Of a stretch of 64,000 nucleotides of DNA, positions 35,433-45,268 are shown one piece after another. Source of the stretch: CAWKPF01 sp963851415 (GTDB lineage: Bacteria; Acidobacteriota; Thermoanaerobaculia; Multivoradales; Multivoraceae); the NCBI GenBank assembly GCA_963851415.1, contig CAWKPF010000002.1, positions 1,116,001 through 1,180,000 of the forward strand, written 5' to 3'. The position numbers and the translations under genes are program-made. The notes under the pieces are model-generated. The model searched no databases. It had not been told where the DNA came from and was given only the letters and a program-made list of their open reading frames with translations. Within the stretch, counting starts at the first letter, position 1. Each line of letters begins with the position of its first letter.

Positions 35433-36770
35433 CTAGCGCTCGAGGCTCTCTCGAATCTTCACCTGGAGCTCGCGCGCCTTCGCCACGACCTCCGCCGTAT
35501 CGACCGTGACGACGTTGCGATCGCGCACCACGATCCGGCCGTCGACGATGACCGTCGTCACGTGCCCGCCCTTGATGGTGTATACCAGGTGCGAGTACAC
35601 GTCGTAGAGCGGCACCAGCTCGGGGGCGCTCAGATCGATCAACACGAGGTCGGCCAGCTTTCCCTCCTCGATCGAGCCCACGCGGTCCTCCAGGCCGAGG
35701 GCCCGGGCTCCACCGAGCGTCGCCATCTCGAACACCGTCCTGGCGTCGAGAAGGGTGGGATCTCGCCGCACGATCTTGTGTAGCTTGGCCGCCGTGTCCA
35801 TCTCCTCGAAGAGGTCCAGATTGTTGTTGCTCGCCGGGCCGTCGCTGCCCAGTCCGACCGCCACCCCCGCCTCGAGCAGCTCCGGCACCCTCGCCAATCC
35901 GGCGGCGGTCTTCATGTTGCTCTCGGGATTGTGCGAGACGGAGGCGCCGCTCGCGGCGATTCGCTCGACATCGTGATCGCTGAGCGCGATGGCGTGGTGA
36001 AGCAGTGTCCCCGGCACCAGGATGCCGGCCTCGTCCAACGCAGCGATGGTCGCCGTTTCATCCTCGGTCTCCGCGGCATGGATCTGGAGAGGCACTCCGT
36101 GCTCTCGAGCCATCTCGCGAGCGTCTCGAATGACTTCGATCGGGGTCGTGTAGAGGGCGTGAGGAGCGACCGAAGGTACGATCAACGGGTGCTCTGCGAA
36201 GCGCTCGAGGAACCGTTCGGTGCCCACGAGAGCCTCTCTGGCGGTGCCGTAGTCCGGAGCGGGGAATCCGATGATCGTTTGACCCAGAACCCCGCGCAGG
36301 CCGACCTCCGAGGTGGCCCGAGCCGCCTCCTCCTCGAAGTAGTACATGTCAGCGAACGTGGTGATCCCGGCGCGGGCCATCTCGAGGCAACCCAGCCGGG
36401 TCCCCCAGTAGACGAACTCTGGCGTGACGTTCTTCGCCTCGGCGGGGAAGATGTAGGAGTGGAGGAAGTCCTGCACCGAGAGATCGTCGGCAAGACCGCG
36501 AAAGAGGGTCATCGCGACGTGACCATGGGTGTTGACGAGGCCGGGGATCAGCAGATGGCCCCTGGCATCGAGGGTCATCCCGGCCTCGGGTCGCTGATCT
36601 TCGGCCGAGAGAACCCTGGTGATGCGATTGTCCCGAACGACGACGGCACCGCCCTCCAGCACCCGCCACTGCGGGTCCATGGTGACGATCGTCGGGCCGT
36701 CGATCAACAAGTCGGCCACGGGCTCTGGCTGAGCGAGGAGAGTGAGGCTGAAGAGCAACGTGAGGATCAT
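35433..36770 (-). CDS. Amidohydrolase, SAH/MTA deaminase-like, exported
   Basis: Metal-dependent amidohydrolase, 445 residues, in the group of 5-methylthioadenosine/S-adenosylhomocysteine deaminases and chlorohydrolases. Metal ligands are H82 and H84 in NTHGHVAM, a His in IHAAETEDE, and Asp in GLGSDGPASNNN; the middle holds VAPHALYTTP and SHNPESNMK. Unusually for a cytosolic nucleoside deaminase it starts with a hydrophobic segment (ILTLLFSLTLLA) ahead of the amidohydrolase domain, so it is probably exported or membrane-anchored. ATG at 36770 opens that segment; the frame extends further upstream without coding character. Substrate specificity cannot be read. Confidence 0.85.
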   Translation of the reverse strand: MILTLLFSLTLLAQPEPVADLLIDGPTIVTMDPQWRVLEGGAVVVRDNRITRVLSAEDQRPEAGMTLDARGHLLIPGLVNTHGHVAMTLFRGLADDLSVQDFLHSYIFPAEAKNVTPEFVYWGTRLGCLEMARAGITTFADMYYFEEEAARATSEVGLRGVLGQTIIGFPAPDYGTAREALVGTERFLERFAEHPLIVPSVAPHALYTTPIEVIRDAREMAREHGVPLQIHAAETEDETATIAALDEAGILVPGTLLHHAIALSDHDVERIAASGASVSHNPESNMKTAAGLARVPELLEAGVAVGLGSDGPASNNNLDLFEEMDTAAKLHKIVRRDPTLLDARTVFEMATLGGARALGLEDRVGSIEEGKLADLVLIDLSAPELVPLYDVYSHLVYTIKGGHVTTVIVDGRIVVRDRNVVTVDTAEVVAKARELQVKIRESLER

Positions 36771-36971
36771 TCGGTGGCACCCAGAGCTGAGGTGGAGCGG
36801 ACAGTGTACAGATCCAGTACACCCTCTTGCTGGCCTCGGCCACCTCCCGCGAACCGACATCGGTCATATGCCGATCTCGAGGCCGCCCCTATACTGAGAC
36901 GCCGGTGTCTCCCTGCGCCTCGTCCGGGGCGCGTGGTCCCCTTCCCCGTTTCCAACCGAGAGTGCCCAGCC

Positions 36972-38813
36972 ATGCCGACCAAGTCCCCCACTGCACCTCC
37001 TCCTCCGTCCACCGTAGGTAGGCCCACCGCCTTCGCGGGAGGGTCCTTCCTCCTCGAACCGGTCGGGGAAGGCCACATCCTGACCCCGAGTGAGCTCACC
37101 GCGGAGCAGCTCGCCCTTCGCGACGTTGCTCTGCGCCTCGAGGAGTCCGAGATTCTGCCGCGGCTCGATCAGATCGAGGACAAAGAGCCCGGCCTGATGC
37201 GAGAGCTGCTCGAGAAAGCCGGCGAGCTCGGGCTCCTGATGCTCTCGGTCCCGGAGGAGTACGGCGGCCTCGCTCAGAGCAAGGCCACGATGATGCTGGT
37301 CACCGAGAGCTTCAGCCGTTGCGCCAGCTTTGCCGTGTCGATGGGCGCCCACGTCGGTATCGGCACCTTGCCATTGGTCTACTTCGGAAGCGAGGAACAG
37401 AAGAAGCGCTACCTTCCCAGACTGGCGAGCGGCGAATGGATCGCGGCCTATGCCCTGACGGAGCCCGACTCCGGCTCCGACGCGCTGGCTGCGAAGACCA
37501 CGGCCGTGCTCTGCGATGACGGCAGCCAGTATCGTCTCAACGGCTCCAAGCAGTGGATCACCAACGCCGGGTTCGCCGATCTGTTCGTCGTGTTCGCCCA
37601 GCTCGAGCCCGACGGTTTCAGTGCCTTCCTGGTGGAGCGCACGAGTGACGGTCTCTCGGTGGGACCCGAGGAGCACAAGCACGGTATCCGAGGCTCTTCC
37701 ACCTGTGGGTTGACCTTCGACGACGTCGTGGTGCCGAGAGAGAATCTGCTCGGCGAGGCCGGAGAAGCGCACCGCATCGCGTTCAACATCCTCAACGTGG
37801 GCCGAGCCCGCCTGGGAATCGGGACGATCGCGGGGGCCAAACGGCTGCTCGAGATGGCGACCAGCTACGGCAACCAACGCCAGCAGTTCGGCCGGCCCCT
37901 GACCGACTTCGGCCTGATCCGAGCGAAGCTCGGCGAGATCGCGAGCCGGATCTTCGCGGGCGAGAGCCTGTCCTATCGCGTCGCCGGGCTCATGGATGCC
38001 AAGTCCACCGCACTCCGGGAAGCGGGCTCGGACCGCGACGAGGCGCTTCGCGACTCGGTCGAAGAGTACGCGATCGAAGCGTCGATCATGAAGGTGTTCG
38101 GTAGCGAGGTCCTGGACCATGCGGCCGACGAAGCTCAGCAGATCCACGGTGGCTACGGCTACATGGTGGGCTACGAGGTCGAGCGGGCCGTGCGCGATGC
38201 CCGGATCAACCGGATCTTCGAGGGCACCAACGAGATCAACCGCCTCCTGCTCGTGGGCTCGCTTCTGAAGAGAGCCATGCGCCAGCAGGTGGCACTGCTC
38301 CCCGCGGTTGCCGAGGTGGAAGCCGCGCTGGGAGAGGGCCAGGAGCCGCCGCCCGACGAGGAGGCGCCTTGGCTCCTCGGGCTCGATCGCCTGATCCAGC
38401 GGATGCGAAACGCCACTCTGGTGGCCACCGCCCACGCGGTGCGCCGATTCGGCATGGCGATCGAGGACGAGCAAGCGACCCTCGCGGCGATCGCCGACAT
38501 GATGATCGACACCTTCGCGGCGGACTCGGCGGTTCGGCGCACGAGGCAGCTCGGCGAAGACGCACTGGATGCCTCTTTCCATCTGGATTGCAGCGCGGTC
38601 TTCGTGACGCAGGCGAGAGATCGCGTCCTGGCTCATGCTCGCGACGTCCTGTGCCACACTCTCGATGGCGACGAACGCGACAACGCGCTCGAACAGATCG
38701 CCCTCCTGGACACCGCGCCGCCCTACGACTCGATGGCAGCACACGAACGCATTGCGCAGCGAGTCGTGGCGAGAGAGGGGTGGCCGCTCTCGCCGGGGTC
38801 CCGACCTCACTGA
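36972..38813 (+). CDS. Acyl-CoA dehydrogenase (very-long-chain type, with C-terminal extension)
   Basis: FAD flavoprotein of 613 residues catalysing the first step of fatty acid beta-oxidation. It is longer than ordinary acyl-CoA dehydrogenases (about 380-400) and resembles VLCAD/ACAD9 in having a C-terminal domain of about 190 residues. FAD and substrate markers include YALTEPDSGSD, GSKQWITNAG and GRPLTDFGLIRAKLGEI. The catalytic base is E417 in RIFEGTNEINRLL. ATG at 36972 follows a Pro-rich N-terminal run (APPPPS) that is not part of the fold. The gene is divergent from the amidohydrolase and convergent with the radical SAM gene. Confidence 0.92.
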   Translation: MPTKSPTAPPPPSTVGRPTAFAGGSFLLEPVGEGHILTPSELTAEQLALRDVALRLEESEILPRLDQIEDKEPGLMRELLEKAGELGLLMLSVPEEYGGLAQSKATMMLVTESFSRCASFAVSMGAHVGIGTLPLVYFGSEEQKKRYLPRLASGEWIAAYALTEPDSGSDALAAKTTAVLCDDGSQYRLNGSKQWITNAGFADLFVVFAQLEPDGFSAFLVERTSDGLSVGPEEHKHGIRGSSTCGLTFDDVVVPRENLLGEAGEAHRIAFNILNVGRARLGIGTIAGAKRLLEMATSYGNQRQQFGRPLTDFGLIRAKLGEIASRIFAGESLSYRVAGLMDAKSTALREAGSDRDEALRDSVEEYAIEASIMKVFGSEVLDHAADEAQQIHGGYGYMVGYEVERAVRDARINRIFEGTNEINRLLLVGSLLKRAMRQQVALLPAVAEVEAALGEGQEPPPDEEAPWLLGLDRLIQRMRNATLVATAHAVRRFGMAIEDEQATLAAIADMMIDTFAADSAVRRTRQLGEDALDASFHLDCSAVFVTQARDRVLAHARDVLCHTLDGDERDNALEQIALLDTAPPYDSMAAHERIAQRVVAREGWPLSPGSRPH

Positions 38814-38820
38814 CCCCGTC

Positions 38821-40152
38821 CTACCCTCTCGGTGGTGCGCAGGATCCGGTGTCCGCGGTCGGAAGTCGCAGCTCCAGCGGACCCGGGTGCGGCTCTTCCT
38901 CGTCGGACACGACCCCGCGCATGAGGTCGCGGAAATCGGACACCGCCACGAAGAACTCCCGCATGATCAGCACCCAGATGCGCATCCCGTAGCGAGTCAG
39001 CACGAGACGGTCGCCCTCTTCGGACACCGCACCGATCGCCTTCAGGGCCGCGATCTCGGGTGCCAGTCTGCGCAGAAAGCCCGGGAAGCGCTCCTGCGCC
39101 GCCGACTTGTCCAGGAAGAGGCCGAACAGGTGCATCAGCAGGTAGTAGCGCATGCGATCGCGCTCGGAGAGGCGTTGTCGACGACTGAATCCGAAGTGTC
39201 CGGCCGCGATCTGTCGCTCGTAGTGATCCAGAGAGAAGGTGCTGGCGTAGAGCACGCCGTCGAGGTAGCTGAGCGAGCCGCTGCCCAGCCCCAGGTACTC
39301 CTCGTTCTCGATGATGTACTCGTCGGCCCGGCTGTCGCCACGACTGAAGCACCAGGCGGACACCGCGTGGTAGTTGTCGGGCATCCGGTCGAGAATGAGC
39401 CGGTAGAGTCTCCCCTCCCGATCATAGTCAACGACCCCCATGGTGCGAGCCATCTTGAGGCGTGTGCTCTTCGCACTCATCAACGGATAGAAGGTGAGCT
39501 GATCGACCTCCGCCTGGCCGGTCAACAGCTCGACGTCGCGAGCCAGAGACTCCTCGTCTTGATGAGGAAGATTGAAGATCATGTCCGCGTTGAACGTCGG
39601 GAAGATCCCCTCTGCTGCGCTCAGCCGTTCCAGCATGCGCTCGCCCGAGCCGTACTTGTCATAGCGGACCATCTCCTTCAAGAGGCGGTCGTCCAGGCTC
39701 TGAATGCCGACCGAGAGGCGTGTCACACCCGCGTCCCGAAGGGGAAGCAGGATCTCCGGGCGCAGATCGTCTGGATTCGTCTCCACCGCGATGCTCTCGA
39801 CCGGAGAGGTGCGCTGCACCCGCTCGAGAGTGGTGATCAGCTCCGCCGGCAGGACCGTCGGTGTTCCTCCTCCCACGTAGACCTCGCGAAAGCGATAGCC
39901 CGCTTCGTGCGCACGGTCGATCTCCAAACGAAGGCACTGGAAATAGCGCAGAGCCCGACCCTTCTCGAAGCAGACACGATGAAACGAGCAGAAGGGACAG
40001 AGCACCATGCAAAAAGGAATGTGCAGGTAGAGCATGTACCGATCGTGCTGAGGAGACGGCAGCGCGTCGGCCGGCTGCACCTCGGCGAAGCGCGTCAGAC
40101 GACGGCTGTGATGCCGGAACCATTGGGTGAGAAGTCGATCGGGGATACTCAT
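38821..40152 (-). CDS. HemW/coproporphyrinogen-III oxidase-like radical SAM protein
   Basis: A 443-residue radical SAM enzyme of the HemN/HemW/ChuW superfamily. The cluster motif is C48-MVL-C52-PF-C55, followed by the SAM-contact block YVGGGTPTVLPAEL and ETNPDDL, and SVGIQSLDDRLLKEM, all typical of the family. The C-terminal half has a helical HemN-C-like region (YYLLMHLFGLFLDK). It does not match bona fide HemN closely, so a heme-handling chaperone or anaerobic heme-degrading methyltransferase function is equally possible. ATG at 40152 is chosen over an upstream ATG at 40197; neither has a strong site. It is divergent from the molybdenum hydroxylase pair at 40241. Confidence 0.85.
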   Translation of the reverse strand: MSIPDRLLTQWFRHHSRRLTRFAEVQPADALPSPQHDRYMLYLHIPFCMVLCPFCSFHRVCFEKGRALRYFQCLRLEIDRAHEAGYRFREVYVGGGTPTVLPAELITTLERVQRTSPVESIAVETNPDDLRPEILLPLRDAGVTRLSVGIQSLDDRLLKEMVRYDKYGSGERMLERLSAAEGIFPTFNADMIFNLPHQDEESLARDVELLTGQAEVDQLTFYPLMSAKSTRLKMARTMGVVDYDREGRLYRLILDRMPDNYHAVSAWCFSRGDSRADEYIIENEEYLGLGSGSLSYLDGVLYASTFSLDHYERQIAAGHFGFSRRQRLSERDRMRYYLLMHLFGLFLDKSAAQERFPGFLRRLAPEIAALKAIGAVSEEGDRLVLTRYGMRIWVLIMREFFVAVSDFRDLMRGVVSDEEEPHPGPLELRLPTADTGSCAPPRG

Positions 40153-40240
40153 TGGCTCTACGGGATCACGACCGAAATCAGGCGGCCAGCGGACCACTCA
40201 CGATAGCGTAGGGTGCGAAATCCAAGAAAGGAGCCTCGCC

Positions 40241-40714
40241 GTGGCCATCGAGCTCGAGGTAAACGGACAGATCCAGTCGGTCGACGCTCCACCCGGTACG
40301 CCACTGCTGTACGTGCTGCGCAACGATCTCGGCCTCAGCGGCCCGAAGTTCGGCTGCGGACGCTCCCAGTGCGGTGCCTGCACTGTACTGGTCGATGGCA
40401 AGCCGATGCGCTCCTGTGTGCGCCCGGTGTCGCAGATGGCGGGACGCTCGATCACTACCCTGTCCGGGCTCGGGACTCCCGAGTTCCCCCACCCGGTGCA
40501 GACCGCGTTCCTCGATGAGCAGGCTCTGCAGTGCGGCTATTGCGCCAACGGCATGATCATGGCTGCCGCAGCGCTGCTCGCAGAAACGCCTTCCCCCAGC
40601 GGTTCTCAGGTACGCGAGGCTCTCGACGGCAATCTCTGCCGTTGCGGCGCCCACGACCGGATCGTACGCGCGGTCCTGCGAGCCTCCGAGGCGAAGACCG
40701 GAGCCGGGTCATGA
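40241..40714 (+). CDS. (2Fe-2S)-binding subunit of exported molybdenum hydroxylase (IorA type)
   Basis: Small electron-transfer subunit of 157 residues, with two [2Fe-2S] sites: C39, C44, C47 and C59 in a plant-ferredoxin domain (GCGRSQCGAC, MRSC), and C98, C101, C133 and C135 in the alpha-helical domain (QCGYC, NLCRCGAHDR). It pairs with the molybdenum subunit encoded immediately after it, as in isoquinoline 1-oxidoreductase. Electrons would pass from the cofactor to an external acceptor. GTG at 40241 has AAGGAG 8 nt upstream, and the stop overlaps the next ATG by 4 nt (ATGA). Confidence 0.92.
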   Translation: MAIELEVNGQIQSVDAPPGTPLLYVLRNDLGLSGPKFGCGRSQCGACTVLVDGKPMRSCVRPVSQMAGRSITTLSGLGTPEFPHPVQTAFLDEQALQCGYCANGMIMAAAALLAETPSPSGSQVREALDGNLCRCGAHDRIVRAVLRASEAKTGAGS

Positions 40715-42930
40715 GCCCGGATCCCACTCGTCGACAGGTTCTGATCGGTGGCGGCGCCTTTCTTCTCTCCCTGACGGTACCGATCGTCTCGCGAGCCGGC
40801 TCCGCGCTCGCCCAGCCGACTCAGCGCGGCGTCGAGGGCTACATTCGGCTGGCCGCCGACGGACGGGTCACGGTGTTCACCGGCAAGGTGGAGATAGGCC
40901 AGGGAATCAAGACCTCCCTCAGCCAGATCGTGGCCGAAGAGCTCGGCCTACCCCTCCAGTCGATCGATCTCATCACGGCCGATACCGAGCGCACCCCGAA
41001 CGAGGGGTACACCGCCGGCAGCATGTCGGTCGAGCGCAGTGGCAAGGCCCTGCGGGAGGCGGCCGCCCAGGTCCGCCAGATCGTGCTCGAGACCGCGGCG
41101 CAGAACTTGGACTCCGACGTGGCCTCGATGGTGATCGAAACCCGGTCCGGGGAAGCACTCGTGCACTCGACCAGCAACGGTCGCACGATCTCGATCGCCG
41201 AGCTGGCCAAAGGAGACCCCACCGCGCAGGCTCCCAGAGGGGCCTTCACGACCAAGAACCCCGAGAGCTACGAGCTGGTTGGCGTTTCGGCGCCGCGCGT
41301 CGATCTACCAGCCAAGGTCTTCGGCCTGCCGGCCTTCGTCCACGACCTGCGCCTCCCTGGCATGCTCCATGCGCGGGTCTTGCGCCCCCCTCGCTACGGT
41401 TCGCGTCTGGTGGCGCTCGACACCGAGGCGGTTTCCGCCATGCCCGGCGTCGTTGCGGTGCACCGGGACGGTAGCTTCCTCGCCGTGATCACCGTACGGG
41501 AGGAACAGGCAGTCGACGCGGCCGCGCGTCTACGGGACAAGGCAGAGTGGTCGCGAGGCACCAGTCCGACCTTCGATCGAAAGACCTCGGTGAGCGATTG
41601 GTTCGAGAGCTTCGACGCGCAATCCGCAGTCGTCCACACGACGCCCGCCCTCGAGACGGCGCCCGAGATCGAAGCGCGCCACGCGGCTCGCTACTCGAAG
41701 CCCTTCCTGGCCCACGGCTCGATCGGACCGTCGTGCGCCGTGGCCCGACTGGACGATGGAATGCTCACGGTCTGGAGCCACACCCAGGGACCGTTCCCCT
41801 TGCGCAGTGCCCTGGCGCGTGTGCTCGACCGAGAAGAGGAGAGCCTGCGCGTAGTTCACATGGAGGGCTCCGGCTGCTACGGGCACAACGGAGCGGACGA
41901 CGTAGCCCTCGACGCGGCCCTGCTGGCTCGGACGGTCCCGGGGAAGCCGGTCCGCGTGCAGTGGTCTCGCGAAGACGAGCACTGTTGGGAGCCGTTCGGC
42001 ACCGCCATGCTGCTCGAGCTCGAAGCGGCCCTCGACAAGGAGGGCAAGGTGTGCGAGTGGCGCTACGAGCTGTGGAGCCATCCCCACAGCACGCGCCCCG
42101 GTCGCCGCTCCACCTTGCTCGCCGGACGCCACCTCGAGAGGCCCGTTCCCGCTCCGCCGCCCTTCAACATCCCCCTGCCTTCGGGGGGAGGCGCCCGCAA
42201 CGCTCTTCCCCTCTACGACTTTCCGGCGCAGACCATCACCGAGAACTTCGTCGCCGAAATGCCGGTGCGAGTGTCCGCCTTGCGCTCGCTGGGCGCTTTC
42301 GCCAACATCTTCGCGATCGAGAGCTTCGTCGACGAGCTGGCGGTCCTCGCCGAGTCCGATCCGATCGAGTTTCGCCTCCGCCACTCGAGCGACGAGCGGG
42401 CCCGCGCCGTTCTGGAGAGGCTGAGAGAGCTGACGGCAGAGCGCGAGAGGTCCGACGGTACCGGCTTCGGTATCGCTTTCGCCCAGTACAAGAACCAAAG
42501 CGCGTACTGCGCCGTCGCCGTCGAGGCCCAGGTCGATGAGGCGGTGGGCCGAGTGTCGCTCCCGCGTGTGGTCGCGGTCGCCGACGCTGGCCTGATCGTC
42601 AATCCCGACGGTGCCAGGAATCAGATCGAGGGCGGCATCGTGCAGGGGGCCAGCTGGACCCTCTACGAGTGCGTCACCATGGGGCGTGAAGGGGTGACCA
42701 GCCGCGACTGGAGCGACTACGAAATCCTCCGCTTTGCCGAAGCTCCCGAAGTCGTCGTCGAGTTGATCGATCGCCCCGGGGAAGCGCCCCTCGGCATCGG
42801 AGAAGCCGCCCAGGGCCCCGTGGCAGCCGCGATCGCCAATGCCGTGTTCGATGCCGTGGGTGCCAGGGTGCGGGATCTTCCGATCACGCCCCAGCGCGTC
42901 CTCGAGAGCCTGGCAGCTGCGGATGTGTGA
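40711..42930 (+). CDS. Molybdopterin-binding aldehyde/isoquinoline oxidoreductase large subunit (IorB type)
   Basis: Catalytic subunit, 739 residues, with an N-terminal twin-arginine signal (TRRQVLIGGGAFLLSL), so the complex is exported folded. The xanthine-oxidase-family fold is recognisable from IGQGIKTSLSQIVAEEL, the YTAGSMSVERSG block and the late GEAAQGPVAAAIANAVFDAVG. This layout matches isoquinoline 1-oxidoreductase beta subunits, which hydroxylate N-heterocycles or aldehydes. No maturation genes (XdhC, MobA) are nearby. A MOCOS-like desulfurase is encoded 18 kb away. The start at 40711 overlaps the small subunit stop; the frame is open far upstream but this ATG opens the Tat signal. 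Confidence 0.9.
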   Translation: MSPDPTRRQVLIGGGAFLLSLTVPIVSRAGSALAQPTQRGVEGYIRLAADGRVTVFTGKVEIGQGIKTSLSQIVAEELGLPLQSIDLITADTERTPNEGYTAGSMSVERSGKALREAAAQVRQIVLETAAQNLDSDVASMVIETRSGEALVHSTSNGRTISIAELAKGDPTAQAPRGAFTTKNPESYELVGVSAPRVDLPAKVFGLPAFVHDLRLPGMLHARVLRPPRYGSRLVALDTEAVSAMPGVVAVHRDGSFLAVITVREEQAVDAAARLRDKAEWSRGTSPTFDRKTSVSDWFESFDAQSAVVHTTPALETAPEIEARHAARYSKPFLAHGSIGPSCAVARLDDGMLTVWSHTQGPFPLRSALARVLDREEESLRVVHMEGSGCYGHNGADDVALDAALLARTVPGKPVRVQWSREDEHCWEPFGTAMLLELEAALDKEGKVCEWRYELWSHPHSTRPGRRSTLLAGRHLERPVPAPPPFNIPLPSGGGARNALPLYDFPAQTITENFVAEMPVRVSALRSLGAFANIFAIESFVDELAVLAESDPIEFRLRHSSDERARAVLERLRELTAERERSDGTGFGIAFAQYKNQSAYCAVAVEAQVDEAVGRVSLPRVVAVADAGLIVNPDGARNQIEGGIVQGASWTLYECVTMGREGVTSRDWSDYEILRFAEAPEVVVELIDRPGEAPLGIGEAAQGPVAAAIANAVFDAVGARVRDLPITPQRVLESLAAADV

Positions 42931-42958
42931 CCGTGAGAACGATCGATTCGACCGCTGC

Positions 42959-43627
42959 TCAGCGGGGGTGCAGACTCTCCGCGACCGGCTGCCAGCGCTC
43001 CTCGAGAGCCGGAAGGTTCTCGCGGTACGTGAGAACGACGACCTCGTCTCCGGCCCGAATCCCGCTTCCGGGCTCCACCAGAAAAAACTCGTCGCCGCGA
43101 TAGAGGCAGATGACCTTCGTCCCTGACGGAAGACCGAGCCCGTCCACGGGACCGACGTCCTGCTCTCCGGCCATGAAGGAGAAGAAGCGCGCCTGACCCC
43201 GCACCACGGTGCGTAGCTCGAGCACGTCGAGACCTTCGGCCAGATCGGCGAGATAGCGCCCGATGGTCCGGGCGGGCACGACCGTCCCCTCGAGACCCAG
43301 CGTGCCACAGATCTGTTCGAAAGAGGGCTCCGCGATGCTGGTGATGACCTCCCCGAATCCGAGTGCGCGGCCGACCAGACTCGCCAGGATGTTGGTCTGG
43401 TCGTGGTTGGTGAGACAAAAAAGAAGGTCGCGACCCGTGGGATCCGTCTCCTTCAGCACCGACGGGTCGGTGCCGTCTCCACACAGGAAGCTGCAGTCGA
43501 GCTCTTCGCTCTGGCGCTCGATCACTGCGCGATCTTTCTCTACCAGGATCACCTCGTGACCACCCTCCACCAAAATGCGCGCCGTCATCACGGCTGGGGG
43601 GGTAGCCCCTACGATCACGACTCTCAT
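42959..43627 (-). CDS. trkA: TrkA/KtrA-type potassium uptake regulatory subunit
   Basis: Cytoplasmic NAD-binding regulator of 222 residues: an RCK-N (TrkA-N) Rossmann domain starting VVIVGATPPAVMTARILV, with a CGDGTDP motif, and a C-terminal TrkA-C domain around GSGIRAGDEVVVLTY. It is about half the length of Escherichia coli TrkA, which has two such units, so it resembles KtrA. ATG at 43627 overlaps the TrkH stop (ATGA), and AAGGAGAGG lies just upstream, so TrkH and TrkA are translated together. It would gate potassium flow through TrkH in response to nucleotides. Confidence 0.92.
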   Translation of the reverse strand: MRVVIVGATPPAVMTARILVEGGHEVILVEKDRAVIERQSEELDCSFLCGDGTDPSVLKETDPTGRDLLFCLTNHDQTNILASLVGRALGFGEVITSIAEPSFEQICGTLGLEGTVVPARTIGRYLADLAEGLDVLELRTVVRGQARFFSFMAGEQDVGPVDGLGLPSGTKVICLYRGDEFFLVEPGSGIRAGDEVVVLTYRENLPALEERWQPVAESLHPR

Positions 43628-45081
43628 CAGCCTCTCCTTCGTCGCCCCAGCCAGGTTCGGGGGTACAGCAGTACGAGGACTGCGATCAGCTCGAGCCGTC
43701 CCAGGACCATGCTGACGCACAGCAGCAGCTTGAGTCCAGGACTCAAGTCGGGAGCCACGACCCCGGTCGACAGCCCGACCGTGCCGGTCGCCGAGACCAC
43801 GTCGAAAAGGGCGTCGAGAGGGTCGAGCCCCGCGCCCAGGAACGGAAGCCAGACCAGAACGATCACCATCGCGAACATCAAAATCATCAGGAGACAGTCT
43901 CGCACCTCGCTCTGTTCGAGCCTCCTTGCGCCGAGGTGAGGCTCGAGAACGGCGTGCTGCGGCAGGGCAGTTCGGATCAAGAACAGCTGAGCCACCCGAA
44001 GCAGAACCAGCATGCGAAGCAGCTTGACCCCTCCGGCGGTCGATCCCACGCTACCGCCGACGAACATCGCCAGGACCAGGATGAGCTTGGGCGCTGGCTC
44101 CAGACCCGCGGGATCCAGGGTGGAGAACCCCGTCGTCGTCTGCGCCGAGAATCCCATGAACAGCGCGTGGCCGACGCGCTCCGTCCAGCCTCGACCTGCC
44201 GAGCCCATCCAGGGTACGAGCAGCAGTGAGACACCCACGCAGGCCGACAGCAGGGCCATGAGCTGGCGATCCCGAACCAGCGCACGCCATCCTCGAGAGC
44301 GCACTGGCCACCACAGGGCCAGGGGGGAAGCACCGATCAGGAACAATAGAAGCGCCGCAACCCGAACGCCGAGGGGAAGCGCGGCGGCACTCTGGTCGTG
44401 GGTCGCGAAGCCCCCGGTCGACACCGAGGCCAGGGTCGTCACGACCGATTCGAAGATCGACGCTCCACACAGCCAGAGCAGAAGAACTCCGAGGAACGTG
44501 ATCCCGCTGTAGAGCAGGAGTATCCGACGAGCGCGGGCTCGGGTGCCTCCGACCCGGTCGTCCAGATGAAGCTCGGCTCCGAGCAGTCGCTTGGCAGCCG
44601 TGCCGGGACGCAGCAGCAAGGCGCCGCCGAGCACGACGAAGCCCAAGCCACCGATCCACTGCAGCCACGCACGCGCGAACAGGAGCGAAGGCGGCAGCCG
44701 ATCGACGCTCTCGACCACGGAGAGACCGGTTGTAGTGACCCCCGAAACGGCCTCGAACAGGGAGTCCACGAAGTCGAGACCGGACGCCGACACCGGCCAC
44801 ACCACGAGGAGGGGAGCCAGGACAAAAGCGGCCCCGACGATCACGAGCGCTTCGTTGGCCTGCAGCTCCTCCTCCGCCGGAAGTCGGAGCGCAGCGATCC
44901 CCGACCCGAGTAGCAGGAACGAGACCACGAGGTAGCGCATCCCCGCACTGCCCTCTCCAAAGGCCAGAGAGACCCCCCCGGGGACTGCCAACAGCGCCGA
45001 CAGCGCGATCCCGAGCTCTCCCAGGTAACGGCCGAGAACCCGCCATCGAACGGCATAGAACAGGTCGGTATAGCGAGTCAT
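43627..45081 (-). CDS. trkH: TrkH/KtrB-type potassium transporter
   Basis: Integral membrane potassium transporter of 484 residues with the fourfold M1-P-M2 repeat. Selectivity-filter regions are visible as SGVTTTGLS, SVSTGGFA, SAQTTTGFST and SATGTVGLSTG, each preceded by a short pore helix, and the protein has about ten membrane segments. The conserved GSVGSTAGGVKLLR segment of the third repeat is present. It works with the TrkA/KtrA subunit encoded directly after it (4-nt overlap). ATG at 45081 is the choice; its ribosome site is weak, and upstream in-frame codons have no transporter character. Confidence 0.92.
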   Translation of the reverse strand: MTRYTDLFYAVRWRVLGRYLGELGIALSALLAVPGGVSLAFGEGSAGMRYLVVSFLLLGSGIAALRLPAEEELQANEALVIVGAAFVLAPLLVVWPVSASGLDFVDSLFEAVSGVTTTGLSVVESVDRLPPSLLFARAWLQWIGGLGFVVLGGALLLRPGTAAKRLLGAELHLDDRVGGTRARARRILLLYSGITFLGVLLLWLCGASIFESVVTTLASVSTGGFATHDQSAAALPLGVRVAALLLFLIGASPLALWWPVRSRGWRALVRDRQLMALLSACVGVSLLLVPWMGSAGRGWTERVGHALFMGFSAQTTTGFSTLDPAGLEPAPKLILVLAMFVGGSVGSTAGGVKLLRMLVLLRVAQLFLIRTALPQHAVLEPHLGARRLEQSEVRDCLLMILMFAMVIVLVWLPFLGAGLDPLDALFDVVSATGTVGLSTGVVAPDLSPGLKLLLCVSMVLGRLELIAVLVLLYPRTWLGRRRRG

Positions 45082-45268
45082 GGCGACTGCCCGTACCGCC
45101 CATCGTAGTCCGTTTCGATTTCTATGGACGGCTGCCTTCGGGAATCCGAAGTTCGTTGCTTGCTTCGCTCTGCGCACCACTCCGTTCGACCCTGCGCTCC
45201 TTCCCTCCGGACGCTGAGTCGAGCCCGGTCACGTGGCGCTCGCAACCTTCTTCTCGGGACACCGTAAT

